From Achromobacter marplatensis (GTDB lineage: Bacteria; Pseudomonadota; Gammaproteobacteria; Burkholderiales; Burkholderiaceae_B), in the NCBI RefSeq assembly GCF_002209535.1, contig NZ_NJIG01000011.1, positions 62,001 through 126,000 of the forward strand: a stretch of 64,000 nt of DNA. The letters run 5' to 3'. The notes beneath the pieces are model-generated. The model was given only the letters and a program-made list of their open reading frames with translations, was not told the origin of the DNA and did not search any database. The position numbers were made by a program, and so were the translations under genes. Below are positions 1 to 6,287 of the stretch, one piece after another; within the stretch, counting starts at the first letter, position 1, and each line of letters begins with the position of its first letter.

Positions 1-1
1 T

Positions 2-286
2 GGGGACACCGTGGACGCGCCGACGGACATCCAGGCCCGGATGTTCACCGGACGCATGACGGAAGATCCAGCCACGGGTAGCGCAACGGCGGCGATGACG
101 GCGTTGCGCGCGGCGCTGCGCGGCGACGGGACGTTGCACTTGCGCGTGGGGCAGGGCGTGGACATGGGCCGCGCCAGCCTGTTGCTGGCGCATGCCGAGC
201 CGCGCGCCGACGGCGTATGGGCGGGGGTGGCGGGCCAGGCGGTCATCGTCATGGAAGGAACGCTGCCCGCGCCTGCCATCGCCTGA
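2..286 (+). CDS. PhzF-family isomerase, C-terminal part (cut by window edge)
   Basis: The last 94 codons of a gene that begins left of the window; the frame is open from the first bases to a TGA. The run FTGRMTEDPATGSATAA carries the DPATGSA signature of the second domain of PhzF-like isomerases (diaminopimelate-epimerase fold), which helps close the active site between the two domains. PhzF relatives outside phenazine clusters are mostly uncharacterised, and no phenazine genes are visible, so the substrate cannot be named. The catalytic acid of the first domain is outside the window. Family call firm, role open. Confidence 0.85.
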   Translation, partial: GDTVDAPTDIQARMFTGRMTEDPATGSATAAMTALRAALRGDGTLHLRVGQGVDMGRASLLLAHAEPRADGVWAGVAGQAVIVMEGTLPAPAIA

Positions 287-303
287 CGGGCACTAGCCGG
301 ATC

Positions 304-333
304 TTGCCTGCCGCGCGCGGGCTCGTGTATGCT
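304..333 (+). promoter_or_regulatory. Candidate sigma70 promoter of the leader-peptide/GNAT transcript
   Basis: A TTGCCT hexamer (304-309) and a TATGCT hexamer (328-333) are 18 bases apart. The predicted transcription start is about 340-341, exactly at the ATG of a small arginine-rich frame, so the transcript may be leaderless. Motif-based only. Confidence 0.45.
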
Positions 334-340
334 CTTTCGC

Positions 341-409
341 ATGAACGCGATCCCCTTTGCACCGGCATGCCGGGCAGATAACCGACGAATCACTCGACGA
401 CTACGTTGA
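341..409 (+). CDS. Candidate 22-aa arginine-rich leader peptide
   Basis: ATG to TGA, 22 codons. Six of the last twelve residues are Arg (positions 11, 15, 16, 19, 20, 22), and the peptide ends NRRITRRLR. The Arg codons are CGG, CGA, CGA, CGA, CGA, CGT, although neighbouring genes mostly use CGC or CGT; CGA is a slowly decoded codon in many bacteria. There is no Shine-Dalgarno sequence, but the predicted transcription start falls at the ATG, so leaderless translation is possible. The frame is followed by a GC-rich hairpin and a perfect intrinsic terminator, then a GNAT gene, which is the arrangement of an amino-acid attenuator. I infer that ribosome speed over the Arg codons may control read-through. 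Coding is unproven: the frame is short and could be chance. Confidence 0.4.
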   Translation: MNAIPFAPACRADNRRITRRLR

Positions 410-422
410 GTGGCAAGTCACG

Positions 423-456
423 TTCAGGCGCCGAGTCTTCGGCGCTTCACCCTGAA
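423..456 (+). promoter_or_regulatory. Structured leader RNA hairpin upstream of terminator
   Basis: A seven-base-pair GC stem (GCGCCGA 428-434 with TCGGCGC 439-445, loop GTCT) can be enclosed by TTCAG (423-427) pairing with CTGAA (452-456). Just 5' of it, GTGGC (410-414) is complementary to GCCAC (458-462), which is part of the terminator stem. A mutually exclusive antiterminator is therefore conceivable, although five pairs is weak. Confidence 0.45.
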
Positions 457-485
457 GGCCACGATACCCCTCGTGGCCTTTTTGT
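455..485 (+). terminator. Intrinsic terminator in the GNAT leader
   Basis: A perfect ten-base-pair stem (AAGGCCACGA 455-464 with TCGTGGCCTT 471-480), loop TACCCC, followed by a T tract. It lies about 75 bases before the acetyltransferase start, so it would stop transcription entering that gene unless it is antiterminated or the gene has its own promoter. It could alternatively end a small RNA of about 145 nt. Confidence 0.8.
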
Positions 486-556
486 TTGTGCTTAATCCGT
501 TCCCGCTCGCGAGGCGTATCGCAAGGCCTTCGTTTCCCTCATCCAAGGAACGAAGC

Positions 557-991
557 ATGACCCAGCAAGCCTTATCCATCCGGCCCTACCATCCCGCCGA
601 CGAGTCGGCCATCGTCCAGCTATGGCGCGATTGCGGCCTGACGCGTCCATGGAACGATCCGGCTAAAGACATCGCCCGCAAGCTCACCGTGCAGTCCGAC
701 CTGTTTCTGGTGGGCGAAGCAGACGGCGTGATCGTGGGCACGCTGATGGGCGGTTATGACGGCCATCGCGGCTGGATCAACTATCTGGCGGTGTCGCCCG
801 CGCATCAAAGGCGAGGCTACGCCACCGTGCTGATGCGCGCGGTGGAGCGCAAGCTGCTGGAGATGGGGTGCCCCAAGATCAACCTCTTGATCCGCTCGGG
901 CAACGTCGCGGTGCAAGGCTTTTACGAATCGCTGGGCTTTTCGTGCGACGAGGTGATCAGTCTGGGCAAGCGCTTGATCCCGGACCTTTGA
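557..991 (+). CDS. GNAT-family N-acetyltransferase (YpeA-like)
   Basis: 144 aa, the normal length for the small YpeA-type GNAT proteins, which transfer acetyl from acetyl-CoA to an amine of a small molecule or protein N-terminus. Motif A, which binds the CoA pyrophosphate, is visible as QRRGYAT (residues 84-90). The C-terminal motif B is GFYESLGF (121-128). The start is the ATG after AAGGAACG; the frame is open upstream as far as 410, but that part spans the leader terminator and reads unlike a protein. Regulation may go through the upstream leader. The substrate cannot be read from sequence. A bidirectional terminator follows at once. Confidence 0.85.
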   Translation: MTQQALSIRPYHPADESAIVQLWRDCGLTRPWNDPAKDIARKLTVQSDLFLVGEADGVIVGTLMGGYDGHRGWINYLAVSPAHQRRGYATVLMRAVERKLLEMGCPKINLLIRSGNVAVQGFYESLGFSCDEVISLGKRLIPDL

Positions 992-995
992 AATG

Positions 996-1029
996 AAAAA
1001 GTCCGGCACGCGCTGGTGTCGGACTTTTT
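996..1029. terminator. Bidirectional intrinsic terminator
   Basis: AAAAAGTCCG and CGGACTTTTT form a ten-base-pair stem around a 14-base spacer, with A/T tracts on both sides. It serves the GNAT gene on the plus strand and the deacylase gene on the minus strand. Confidence 0.8.
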
Positions 1030-1063
1030 CATGTGCGCGGCAGCACGCTGCCGGCGATTCAGC

Positions 1064-2017
1064 TTAGATCGCGACCGTCAGGTAGACGGCTTCGCGGCCG
1101 ACGATCGGCATGCGGGTCGGCATGAAGATCGTGCAGTTGTTGCACGGCGAACGGATTTCTTCGGTGCCGTTCATGGCGATCAGCTCGTCCTTGTCGAAGG
1201 TCTCGAAGCCGATGACCGGGCGGGTGAAATGGAAGTCTTCGGACTTCACCATGTGGACTTCCAGCAGCCGGTACCGCTGCGGCGCGGGCGGTGGTGTGGC
1301 GTCGGCCGGGGCATCGATCAGGCCCGTGTGCGCCAGGAACCGCAGCGTGACGTCGGTCGCCAGTTCAGCGGCGGACTTGGCGAAGTGCTGGCCGCATTCC
1401 ACCACCAGCGCGCCGCCGCTGTCGGACAGCGGATCGCCGTGATGGCCGTAGCCCATGACGCCCGTGCCCGGGAACTTGTGCTGCGGCATCACCAGGTGCA
1501 CGAGCGGTGCGCCGACGGCGGAGGCCAGCGCGGTATTGCGGTCCATCTCGTTATAGACCCAGAAGGGCTGTACGGGCGCGCGGGTCGAGTGAATGTCCAG
1601 CACGAAGTCGGCGGCGTCCAGCACTGGGCGCAGTTCGCGGGCGCGGCGCAGTTCGGGGCTGTCTTCAGTACCATCCAGCATGGCGGCCGACCAGATGCGG
1701 TTCAGGTTGTGAACGAGCTGGCGGTTTTCATAGGGCTGGTTGATGTCGAAGGCCTCGTAGGCTTCGACGTGGGCGAAGCTGACCGTCAGCGTACCGATCT
1801 TGGGTCGCACGCCGGTGTCCAGCAGATGGGTCGCGGCGACCATGCCACAGATCTCGTTGCCGTGGGTGATGGCGTTGATCAGCACGTGCGGGCCGGGCAC
1901 GCCCGACTCGAAGCGGTGGACGTAGGGGATGCCGGTGTTGCCCTCGCGGTATGCCGAGAGGTCGCGGGGCAAGACTTCAAGGGGGGCGGTGTCGGGTTCG
2001 AAAGCGGGATTTTGCAT
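1064..2017 (-). CDS. Succinylglutamate desuccinylase/aspartoacylase family zinc deacylase
   Basis: 317 aa. A zinc carboxypeptidase-like (M14 fold) N-acyl amino acid hydrolase: HGNE (residues 52-55) supplies the first zinc His and Glu, DIHS (141-144) the second His, and VVECGQH (205-211) the catalytic Glu. Family members release an acyl group from N-acetylaspartate, N-succinylglutamate or related N-acyl compounds. The gene starts 11 bases after the Bug receptor on the same strand, so the pair is very likely an operon that captures and then deacylates one solute. No arginine-catabolism (ast) genes are near. The exact substrate is unknown. Confidence 0.82.
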   Translation of the reverse strand: MQNPAFEPDTAPLEVLPRDLSAYREGNTGIPYVHRFESGVPGPHVLINAITHGNEICGMVAATHLLDTGVRPKIGTLTVSFAHVEAYEAFDINQPYENRQLVHNLNRIWSAAMLDGTEDSPELRRARELRPVLDAADFVLDIHSTRAPVQPFWVYNEMDRNTALASAVGAPLVHLVMPQHKFPGTGVMGYGHHGDPLSDSGGALVVECGQHFAKSAAELATDVTLRFLAHTGLIDAPADATPPPAPQRYRLLEVHMVKSEDFHFTRPVIGFETFDKDELIAMNGTEEIRSPCNNCTIFMPTRMPIVGREAVYLTVAI

Positions 2018-2028
2018 GGGATGGAAGC

Positions 2029-3027
2029 CTATTCGGGGCGGATGCCGGCGCGGTCGATCAGGTCTTTATACAGCGCCAGGCGTTCGCTCATCATGGTGGT
2101 GAACTGTTGAGGGGTCTGGTTTTCAGGCGGCAGGGCGCCGGCCTTCTCCAGGGCTTGCGGCATGCCGTCCTGGCCGGCGACGGTGCGCACCGCGGCCAGC
2201 AGGGTCTGGATGATGTCGTCCGGCGTGCCGGCGGGGGCGGCCAAGCCGATCCACGACATGGCGTTGAGCACCGGGTAGCCCAGTTCGGCGAACGTGGGCA
2301 CGTCGGGCAGCGCGTCCAGGCGTTTGGGCGCCGCCACAGCCAAGGCGCGCATCTTGCCGACCTGAATGTGGGGCAGGAAGGGTGCCAGGTTGTCCAGCGC
2401 GAACTGCGCCTGGTTGGACAGCAGGGCATTGATCAAGGGCGCGCCGCCGCGGTAGGGCACGTGCATGGCCTGGACCTGCAGCGTGTTCTTGAATAGTTCC
2501 GCGTTGAGCTGACCCATGCTGCCGATGCCGGCCGTGGCGTAGTGCAACTCGTCGGGCCGTGCCTTGAGCAAGGCCACGAATTCGGCCAGGGTCTTGGCGG
2601 GCACGTCGATGTTGGTCACCAGCACATTGGGCGTGCGTGACAACTGCGAAATGGACGTGAAATCCTTGATCGGGTCGTAGCCCAGGTCGCTGCGCATCAG
2701 CGGGTTGGCCAGATGCGAGCTTTGCGACGAGGCGACCAGCGTATAGCCGTCCGGTTTGGCGCGCGCCACGCGCTGGCTGCCGATGGCGCCGCCGGCGCCG
2801 TCGCGGTTCTCAATGATGACCGTCGTGCCCAGCGCCTTGCCCAGCGCTTCGGCATAGATGCGGCCGATCAGATCGACGGATCCGCCTGCGGGAAACGGCA
2901 CGACCAGCGTAATGGGGCGGGAAGGATAGGCGTTGGCACGCGCGGCCAGGGGCAGGGCTGCGGCGCCCAGGCCGGCAAGGACGAGGCTGCGGCGCATCAG
3001 GGACGGCGCAGCGGAGTGGTGCTTCAT
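2029..3027 (-). CDS. Bug/TctC-type tripartite tricarboxylate receptor
   Basis: 332 aa periplasmic solute-binding protein. The signal peptide has MRRSLVLAG and a hydrophobic run ending ARANA; the mature protein opens YPSRPITLVVPFPAGGSVD, the hallmark of this family so abundant in Bordetella and Achromobacter. These receptors bind carboxylates or amino-acid-like solutes for TctAB-type carriers. No TctA or TctB gene is next to it, so it must use a distant carrier or act in sensing. The chosen start has AAGAGAG upstream; a longer frame reaches the divergent gene's operator region and is unlikely. It is transcribed divergently from an RpiR regulator. Confidence 0.9.
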   Translation of the reverse strand: MKHHSAAPSLMRRSLVLAGLGAAALPLAARANAYPSRPITLVVPFPAGGSVDLIGRIYAEALGKALGTTVIIENRDGAGGAIGSQRVARAKPDGYTLVASSQSSHLANPLMRSDLGYDPIKDFTSISQLSRTPNVLVTNIDVPAKTLAEFVALLKARPDELHYATAGIGSMGQLNAELFKNTLQVQAMHVPYRGGAPLINALLSNQAQFALDNLAPFLPHIQVGKMRALAVAAPKRLDALPDVPTFAELGYPVLNAMSWIGLAAPAGTPDDIIQTLLAAVRTVAGQDGMPQALEKAGALPPENQTPQQFTTMMSERLALYKDLIDRAGIRPE

Positions 3028-3064
3028 GAAGCTCTCTTGTGAAGGCGGTCGGATTGGTCTATTT

Positions 3065-3111
3065 TGCAATATGCATTGCAGAGTGAAATATAAGATGCAA
3101 TGAATATTGTG
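3065..3111. promoter_or_regulatory. Two tandem palindromic operator candidates between Bug receptor and RpiR regulator
   Basis: TGCAAT-N4-ATTGCA (3065-3080, perfect) and TGCAAT-N4-ATTGTG (3096-3111, one arm with two changes) are 31 bases apart start to start, close to three helical turns, so they would lie on one DNA face. They sit in the divergent promoter region next to the rpiR-type gene, the usual place for autoregulation plus control of the operon. Confidence 0.6.
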
Positions 3112-3160
3112 GAATTTGGGGTTATCACCTAGAGCCTCCCCTTGCGGAATCGCTGCCATC

Positions 3161-4039
3161 ATGAATCTGAATCAACGCATTGCCACCTACGCCAAGAAAC
3201 TCAGCAAGACGGAAAGTCTGCTGGTCGAGGAAATGCAGGCGCGCTACCCGCAAAGCTTGCTGGAATCCGCCACCGCGCTGGCCAAGCGCGTCGGCACCAG
3301 CGCATCCACGGTTGTTCGCTTGCTGGCCAAGCTGGGCTACGACAGCTATGCACAGGCGCAGATGGAGGCGCGCTCTGAGGTGACGGCGCGCCTGGCCTCG
3401 CCGGGCGAACGCGCGGATGCGGTCAGCGGCGACAATCCGTCGGCCCGGGCCTGCCTGCACAACGCGTTGCTGCATGACCAGCACAATCTGCAAGAGACCT
3501 TTGCGGCGATCGATGTGGCCGCGTTCGAAGCCGCCGTGCGCCTGCTGACCCAACGCAAGGGCCGCGTGCATGTGCTGGGCTTGCGGCAGGCCGCGCCCCT
3601 GGCCAGCCACGTGGCGCTCTACCTGAACCTGTGCCTGCCGTCGGTCAGGCCGATGGGCGGCGCAGGGCCGATGTTTCTGGAAGATCAACTGCTCTGGATC
3701 GACAGCAACGACGTGCTGCTGGCGTTCACGTTCAGGCGCTACTCGGTTGCCACGGCGAATGCGGTGAAGGTGTTCCGGCAGCGCGGGGGTAAAGTGGTGT
3801 TGATCACGGATGCGGCGTCCGCGCCAGCGGCCGCGTCCGCCCATCACGTGCTGGTCGCGCGCAGTTCCAGCGCATCGCCGTTCGATTCCTATACCGCGGC
3901 CTTCTCGGTGTGCAATGCCCTGCTGGCCGCTGTTGCGCAGCGCCGCCGGAAAGAGCTGGGGGCGGCGTTGGAGCGCGGCGAAGACCTGTGGGAGTCAAAG
4001 TGGATCCGGCCGGCGAGCGAGGGTTCGGCCGCGAAATAA
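3161..4039 (+). CDS. RpiR/MurR-family transcriptional regulator
   Basis: 292 aa. An N-terminal RpiR helix-turn-helix is seen at about residues 37-58 (TALAKRVGTSASTVVRLLAK), and a sugar-isomerase-like SIS domain follows from about residue 125 (VHVLGLRQAAPLASHVALYL, then DVLLAFTFRRYS). SIS domains usually bind phosphosugars, but RpiR members next to Bug receptors are also known in this group of bacteria, so the ligand may be a product of the deacylase. The start is the ATG of MNLNQRI; no strong ribosome-binding site is visible, and a longer frame from 3107 would run into the operator. Likely regulator of the divergent receptor-deacylase operon. Confidence 0.85.
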   Translation: MNLNQRIATYAKKLSKTESLLVEEMQARYPQSLLESATALAKRVGTSASTVVRLLAKLGYDSYAQAQMEARSEVTARLASPGERADAVSGDNPSARACLHNALLHDQHNLQETFAAIDVAAFEAAVRLLTQRKGRVHVLGLRQAAPLASHVALYLNLCLPSVRPMGGAGPMFLEDQLLWIDSNDVLLAFTFRRYSVATANAVKVFRQRGGKVVLITDAASAPAAASAHHVLVARSSSASPFDSYTAAFSVCNALLAAVAQRRRKELGAALERGEDLWESKWIRPASEGSAAK

Positions 4040-4093
4040 CAGGACCCGCCCTTGGTTTGGGGTAATCCAAAAAACTGGCCTAGTGGCATTCCG

Positions 4094-4116
4094 AGGCCCG
4101 ATTTGGCCTGTTTTTT
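4094..4116 (+). terminator. Probable intrinsic terminator after the RpiR gene
   Basis: AGGCC and GGCCT form a five-base-pair stem around CGATTT, followed by G and six T. The stem is short but well placed, 55 bases after the stop codon. Confidence 0.5.
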
Positions 4117-4134
4117 CGCGTCTGCAAGATGCGT

Positions 4135-4157
4135 TTGCACTACCTCGATTAGTGCAA
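4135..4157. promoter_or_regulatory. Inverted repeat, possible operator
   Basis: TTGCACTA and TAGTGCAA, perfect eight-base arms around seven bases, in the upstream region of a small hypothetical gene. The outer bases recall NtrC sites, but the spacing is wrong for NtrC. The binding protein is unknown. Confidence 0.35.
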
Positions 4158-4190
4158 TGTGACCCGTTGAAAGGATCACTTTTCAAGCGC

Positions 4191-4200
4191 TTTTTTTTTT
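4191..4200 (+). repeat. Ten-base poly-T tract
   Basis: A homopolymer of ten T directly follows a weak TTGAAA/TTTCAA inverted repeat and GCGC. It may be a terminator tail, or a slippage-prone tract between promoter and gene, 42 bases before the next start codon. Confidence 0.5.
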
Positions 4201-4242
4201 GGCATATTGCGCCCGGATACACCGATTTCAGGAGCAATAAGC

Positions 4243-4497
4243 ATGAGCGCGTGGCCGCAGCGCCATATCGATGGCTTTCAAGTGGGATGCGAGATCGTGA
4301 GTCTGGATGCCGGCGTGCTGGCTATCGAGGTCACGGTTCGCCGATCAGGCGATGGCGATTTTCAACAGCGCTGGTCATTACCCAGATTCGTGACATTCGC
4401 AGATGCGGCGGTGGCCAGGCGCCATGCCGAACTGGTCCTCTCCGGGATCGTTTCGGTGGACGAAGCGACGGGCGAGCCGCGTTATGGCATCCTATAA
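4243..4497 (+). CDS. Hypothetical protein, 84 aa
   Basis: The start ATG follows CAGGAG at good spacing. The protein has alternating beta-like segments (GFQVGCEIVSLDAGVLAIEVTVRR) then an acidic/alanine-rich helix (ADAAVARRHAELVLSGIV). This fits a small soluble alpha/beta protein of the short stress-type unknowns common in this group. No signal peptide or membrane segment. I do not recognise a family. It is a single-gene unit, ending at its own terminator. Confidence 0.65.
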   Translation: MSAWPQRHIDGFQVGCEIVSLDAGVLAIEVTVRRSGDGDFQQRWSLPRFVTFADAAVARRHAELVLSGIVSVDEATGEPRYGIL

Positions 4498-4518
4498 CTG
4501 CGCGGGCCGGGGCGATTG

Positions 4519-4574
4519 CCCTACCAAATGTTGCTGCCCGCGTGTGGAAAGCGGCAACAGGTAGGTTTTGTTTC
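4519..4574 (+). terminator. Intrinsic terminator after the 84-aa gene
   Basis: CCTACC (4520-4525) pairs with GGTAGG (4560-4565) and, inside an AAA bulge, TGTTGC (4529-4534) pairs with GCAACA (4554-4559). A TTTTGTTT tail follows. Confidence 0.7.
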
Positions 4575-4653
4575 GTTTATCACAACGTGTGCCTTGTGCC
4601 GATTGGATTGGCCGGTACAGTGGTAGTGGAAGACAACAATAAAGGAGAGTTCC

Positions 4654-5247
4654 ATGTTTGATACTTTTCCTGTCCTGCGTCGTGTTGGCCTGGCGGCCGC
4701 GACCATCGGTGTAGCAGGCCTGCTGTTCGCAGGCTGCACCACCAACACCCCCAAAAACACCGCGACATCATCGGAGAAGCGCGAGTCGATGAATAGCGCG
4801 GCCAACGCCACGTTGACCAAGCTGTACGCGGCCTCGCCGCAATCCAAGGAACTGGTGGCGCGCGCCAGGGGCGTACTGGTGTTCCCTGACGTCCTGAGCG
4901 GCAGCTTCATTGTGGGCGCCGAGCATGGCAATGGGGTGCTGCGCGTGGGCGGCGCCAATGCGGGCTACTACAGCACGACTGCGGGTTCCGTCGGCTTCCA
5001 GGCCGGTGCGCAATCCAAGGCCATGGTCCTGCTGTTCATGACGGACGATGCATTGAACAAGTTCCGCAATAGCAGCGGTTGGACCGTCGGCGCCGACGCC
5101 ACGGTGGCCGTTGTGAATATCGGCGCGAACGGCCGTATCGACACCAATACGGCGCAGCAGCCCGTTGTCGGCTTCGTGATGAACAACGGCGGCTTGATGG
5201 CAGGCGTGTCGCTGGCCGGCACCAAGATCTCCAAGCTCGACTGGTAA
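4654..5247 (+). CDS. SYLF/Ysc84-domain lipoprotein
   Basis: 197 aa. A lipoprotein signal ends LLFAGC with the lipidated Cys at 28. The mature protein is a SYLF (DUF500/Ysc84) domain: KELVARARGVLVFPDV, then GSVGFQAGAQSKAMVLLFM. SYLF domains bind membrane lipid; in bacteria they occur as small envelope lipoproteins of unclear function. The start has AAGGAGA just upstream. The gene is monocistronic between two strong terminators. Envelope location is well supported; the role is not known. Confidence 0.85.
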   Translation: MFDTFPVLRRVGLAAATIGVAGLLFAGCTTNTPKNTATSSEKRESMNSAANATLTKLYAASPQSKELVARARGVLVFPDVLSGSFIVGAEHGNGVLRVGGANAGYYSTTAGSVGFQAGAQSKAMVLLFMTDDALNKFRNSSGWTVGADATVAVVNIGANGRIDTNTAQQPVVGFVMNNGGLMAGVSLAGTKISKLDW

Positions 5248-5266
5248 GCGCGCAACGCTGAAAAGC

Positions 5267-5298
5267 AAAACGCCGCGGAAATTTCCGCGGCGTTTTGT
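5267..5298. terminator. Bidirectional intrinsic terminator
   Basis: AAAACGCCGCGGAA and TTCCGCGGCGTTTT form a near-uninterrupted palindrome. It separates the convergent SYLF lipoprotein gene and the 77-aa gene. Confidence 0.85.
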
Positions 5299-5311
5299 TT
5301 TGCGTGGCTCT

Positions 5312-5545
5312 TCAGCCGAGAAGGGTGTCGCCGTTGTTGCGTACGGCGTTTTCGCGTTGCATTTCGGCTTCTTCGATGTTCGGGTCCAGGCCGCGCCAGC
5401 GCACGATACGGCCGCGGTCTTGCTCGGGTTCCCAACCCAGCATGCCGTAGCGCGTGATTTCAGTTTCGCCTGTGTCGAATTCCACTTCAAAGTAGCCCTG
5501 ACGATCGGGTAGCGTGCCGCCGGGGAACCATTCAGTTTCGGGCAT
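5312..5545 (-). CDS. Hypothetical protein, 77 aa
   Basis: A small soluble acidic protein: starts MPETEWFPGGTLPDRQGYFE and ends NNGDTLLG. The start is supported by AAGGAG seven bases upstream; an in-frame upstream extension lacks such a site. Rich in Trp, Glu and Arg, with no signal peptide. I do not recognise the family. Convergent with the SYLF gene. Confidence 0.65.
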   Translation of the reverse strand: MPETEWFPGGTLPDRQGYFEVEFDTGETEITRYGMLGWEPEQDRGRIVRWRGLDPNIEEAEMQRENAVRNNGDTLLG

Positions 5546-5656
5546 GGTTTGCTCCTTGCTAAGCGATGGGAGGGATGCCGGCGCGCGATCGCGTCGACGC
5601 GTCCATTGTGCGGGCGCGGGCGGCATCCCGCAAGTTTCCGAAAGCGTCGCCCGGTA

Positions 5657-6127
5657 TCAGGCGAGCGGAACGGCGGTGGTGTAGAGCACCTGCTTGAGCG
5701 CGAAGCTTGAGCGGATGCTGGCGACCCCCGGGATGCGCGTGATGTGTTCGACGATCAGGCGTTCCAACGCATCCACGTCCGGTACCAACGCGCGGATCAG
5801 GTAGTCGGCGTCGCCCGACATCAGATAGCACTCCATGATTTCGGGCAGCACCGCGATTTCCCGTTCAAAGACGTCGAGTGCCGCCTTGCGCTGCTTGTCC
5901 AGCGAGATCTGGATGAACACGTTGACTTTCAGCCCCAGCTTGCGCGCATTCAGCAACGTGACCCGGCGATCGATCAGGCCCTCGGTTTCCAGGCGGCGCA
6001 CCCGAGCCAGACAGGGCGAGGCCGACAGGTTCACGCGGGCGGCAAGTTCGACGTTGGTCAGGCGCGCATCGCGTTGGAGTTCGTTCAGAATTCGGATGTC
6101 AGTGGCATCCAGGTTGATTTCCGGCAT
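5657..6127 (-). CDS. Lrp/AsnC-family transcriptional regulator
   Basis: 156 aa, typical length. An N-terminal winged helix-turn-helix is visible ([20 protein letters not shown], then [16 protein letters not shown]) and a C-terminal RAM ligand-binding domain ([20 protein letters not shown]). These proteins form octamers and respond to amino acids. The gene is divergent from an EamA-type exporter with 160 bases between, so the likely job is amino-acid-dependent control of that exporter, as in many Lrp/exporter pairs. Confidence 0.9.
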   Translation of the reverse strand: MPEINLDATDIRILNELQRDARLTNVELAARVNLSASPCLARVRRLETEGLIDRRVTLLNARKLGLKVNVFIQISLDKQRKAALDVFEREIAVLPEIMECYLMSGDADYLIRALVPDVDALERLIVEHITRIPGVASIRSSFALKQVLYTTAVPLA

Positions 6128-6237
6128 AAGTCACCTAGGTGTTATCGATCGGCAGTTCGTTTGTGCTGGGGATGTAGTGTATAGAAGTGAATTGAGGTGA
6201 AATATGCCGGGGTTTACCCTATAGACTATTTCTTCCT

Positions 6238-6266
6238 TTGGTCAATCGGCCAAATCGCAGAATAAT
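6238..6266 (+). promoter_or_regulatory. Candidate promoter of the EamA exporter
   Basis: TTGGTC and AATAAT hexamers are 17 bases apart; the predicted start lies about 15 bases before the ATG. No convincing Lrp operator could be read in the same region. Confidence 0.4.
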
Positions 6267-6287
6267 CAAGCGGTAGATCGAGCAGTA

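Noticed and set aside
4135..4157. NtrC binding site
   Set aside because: GCAC and GTGC are 11 bases apart, while NtrC sites have 7; kept only as an unassigned dyad.
4199..4214. Sigma-54 promoter (TTGGCATATTGC)
   Set aside because: The GG and GC elements are six bases apart instead of ten.
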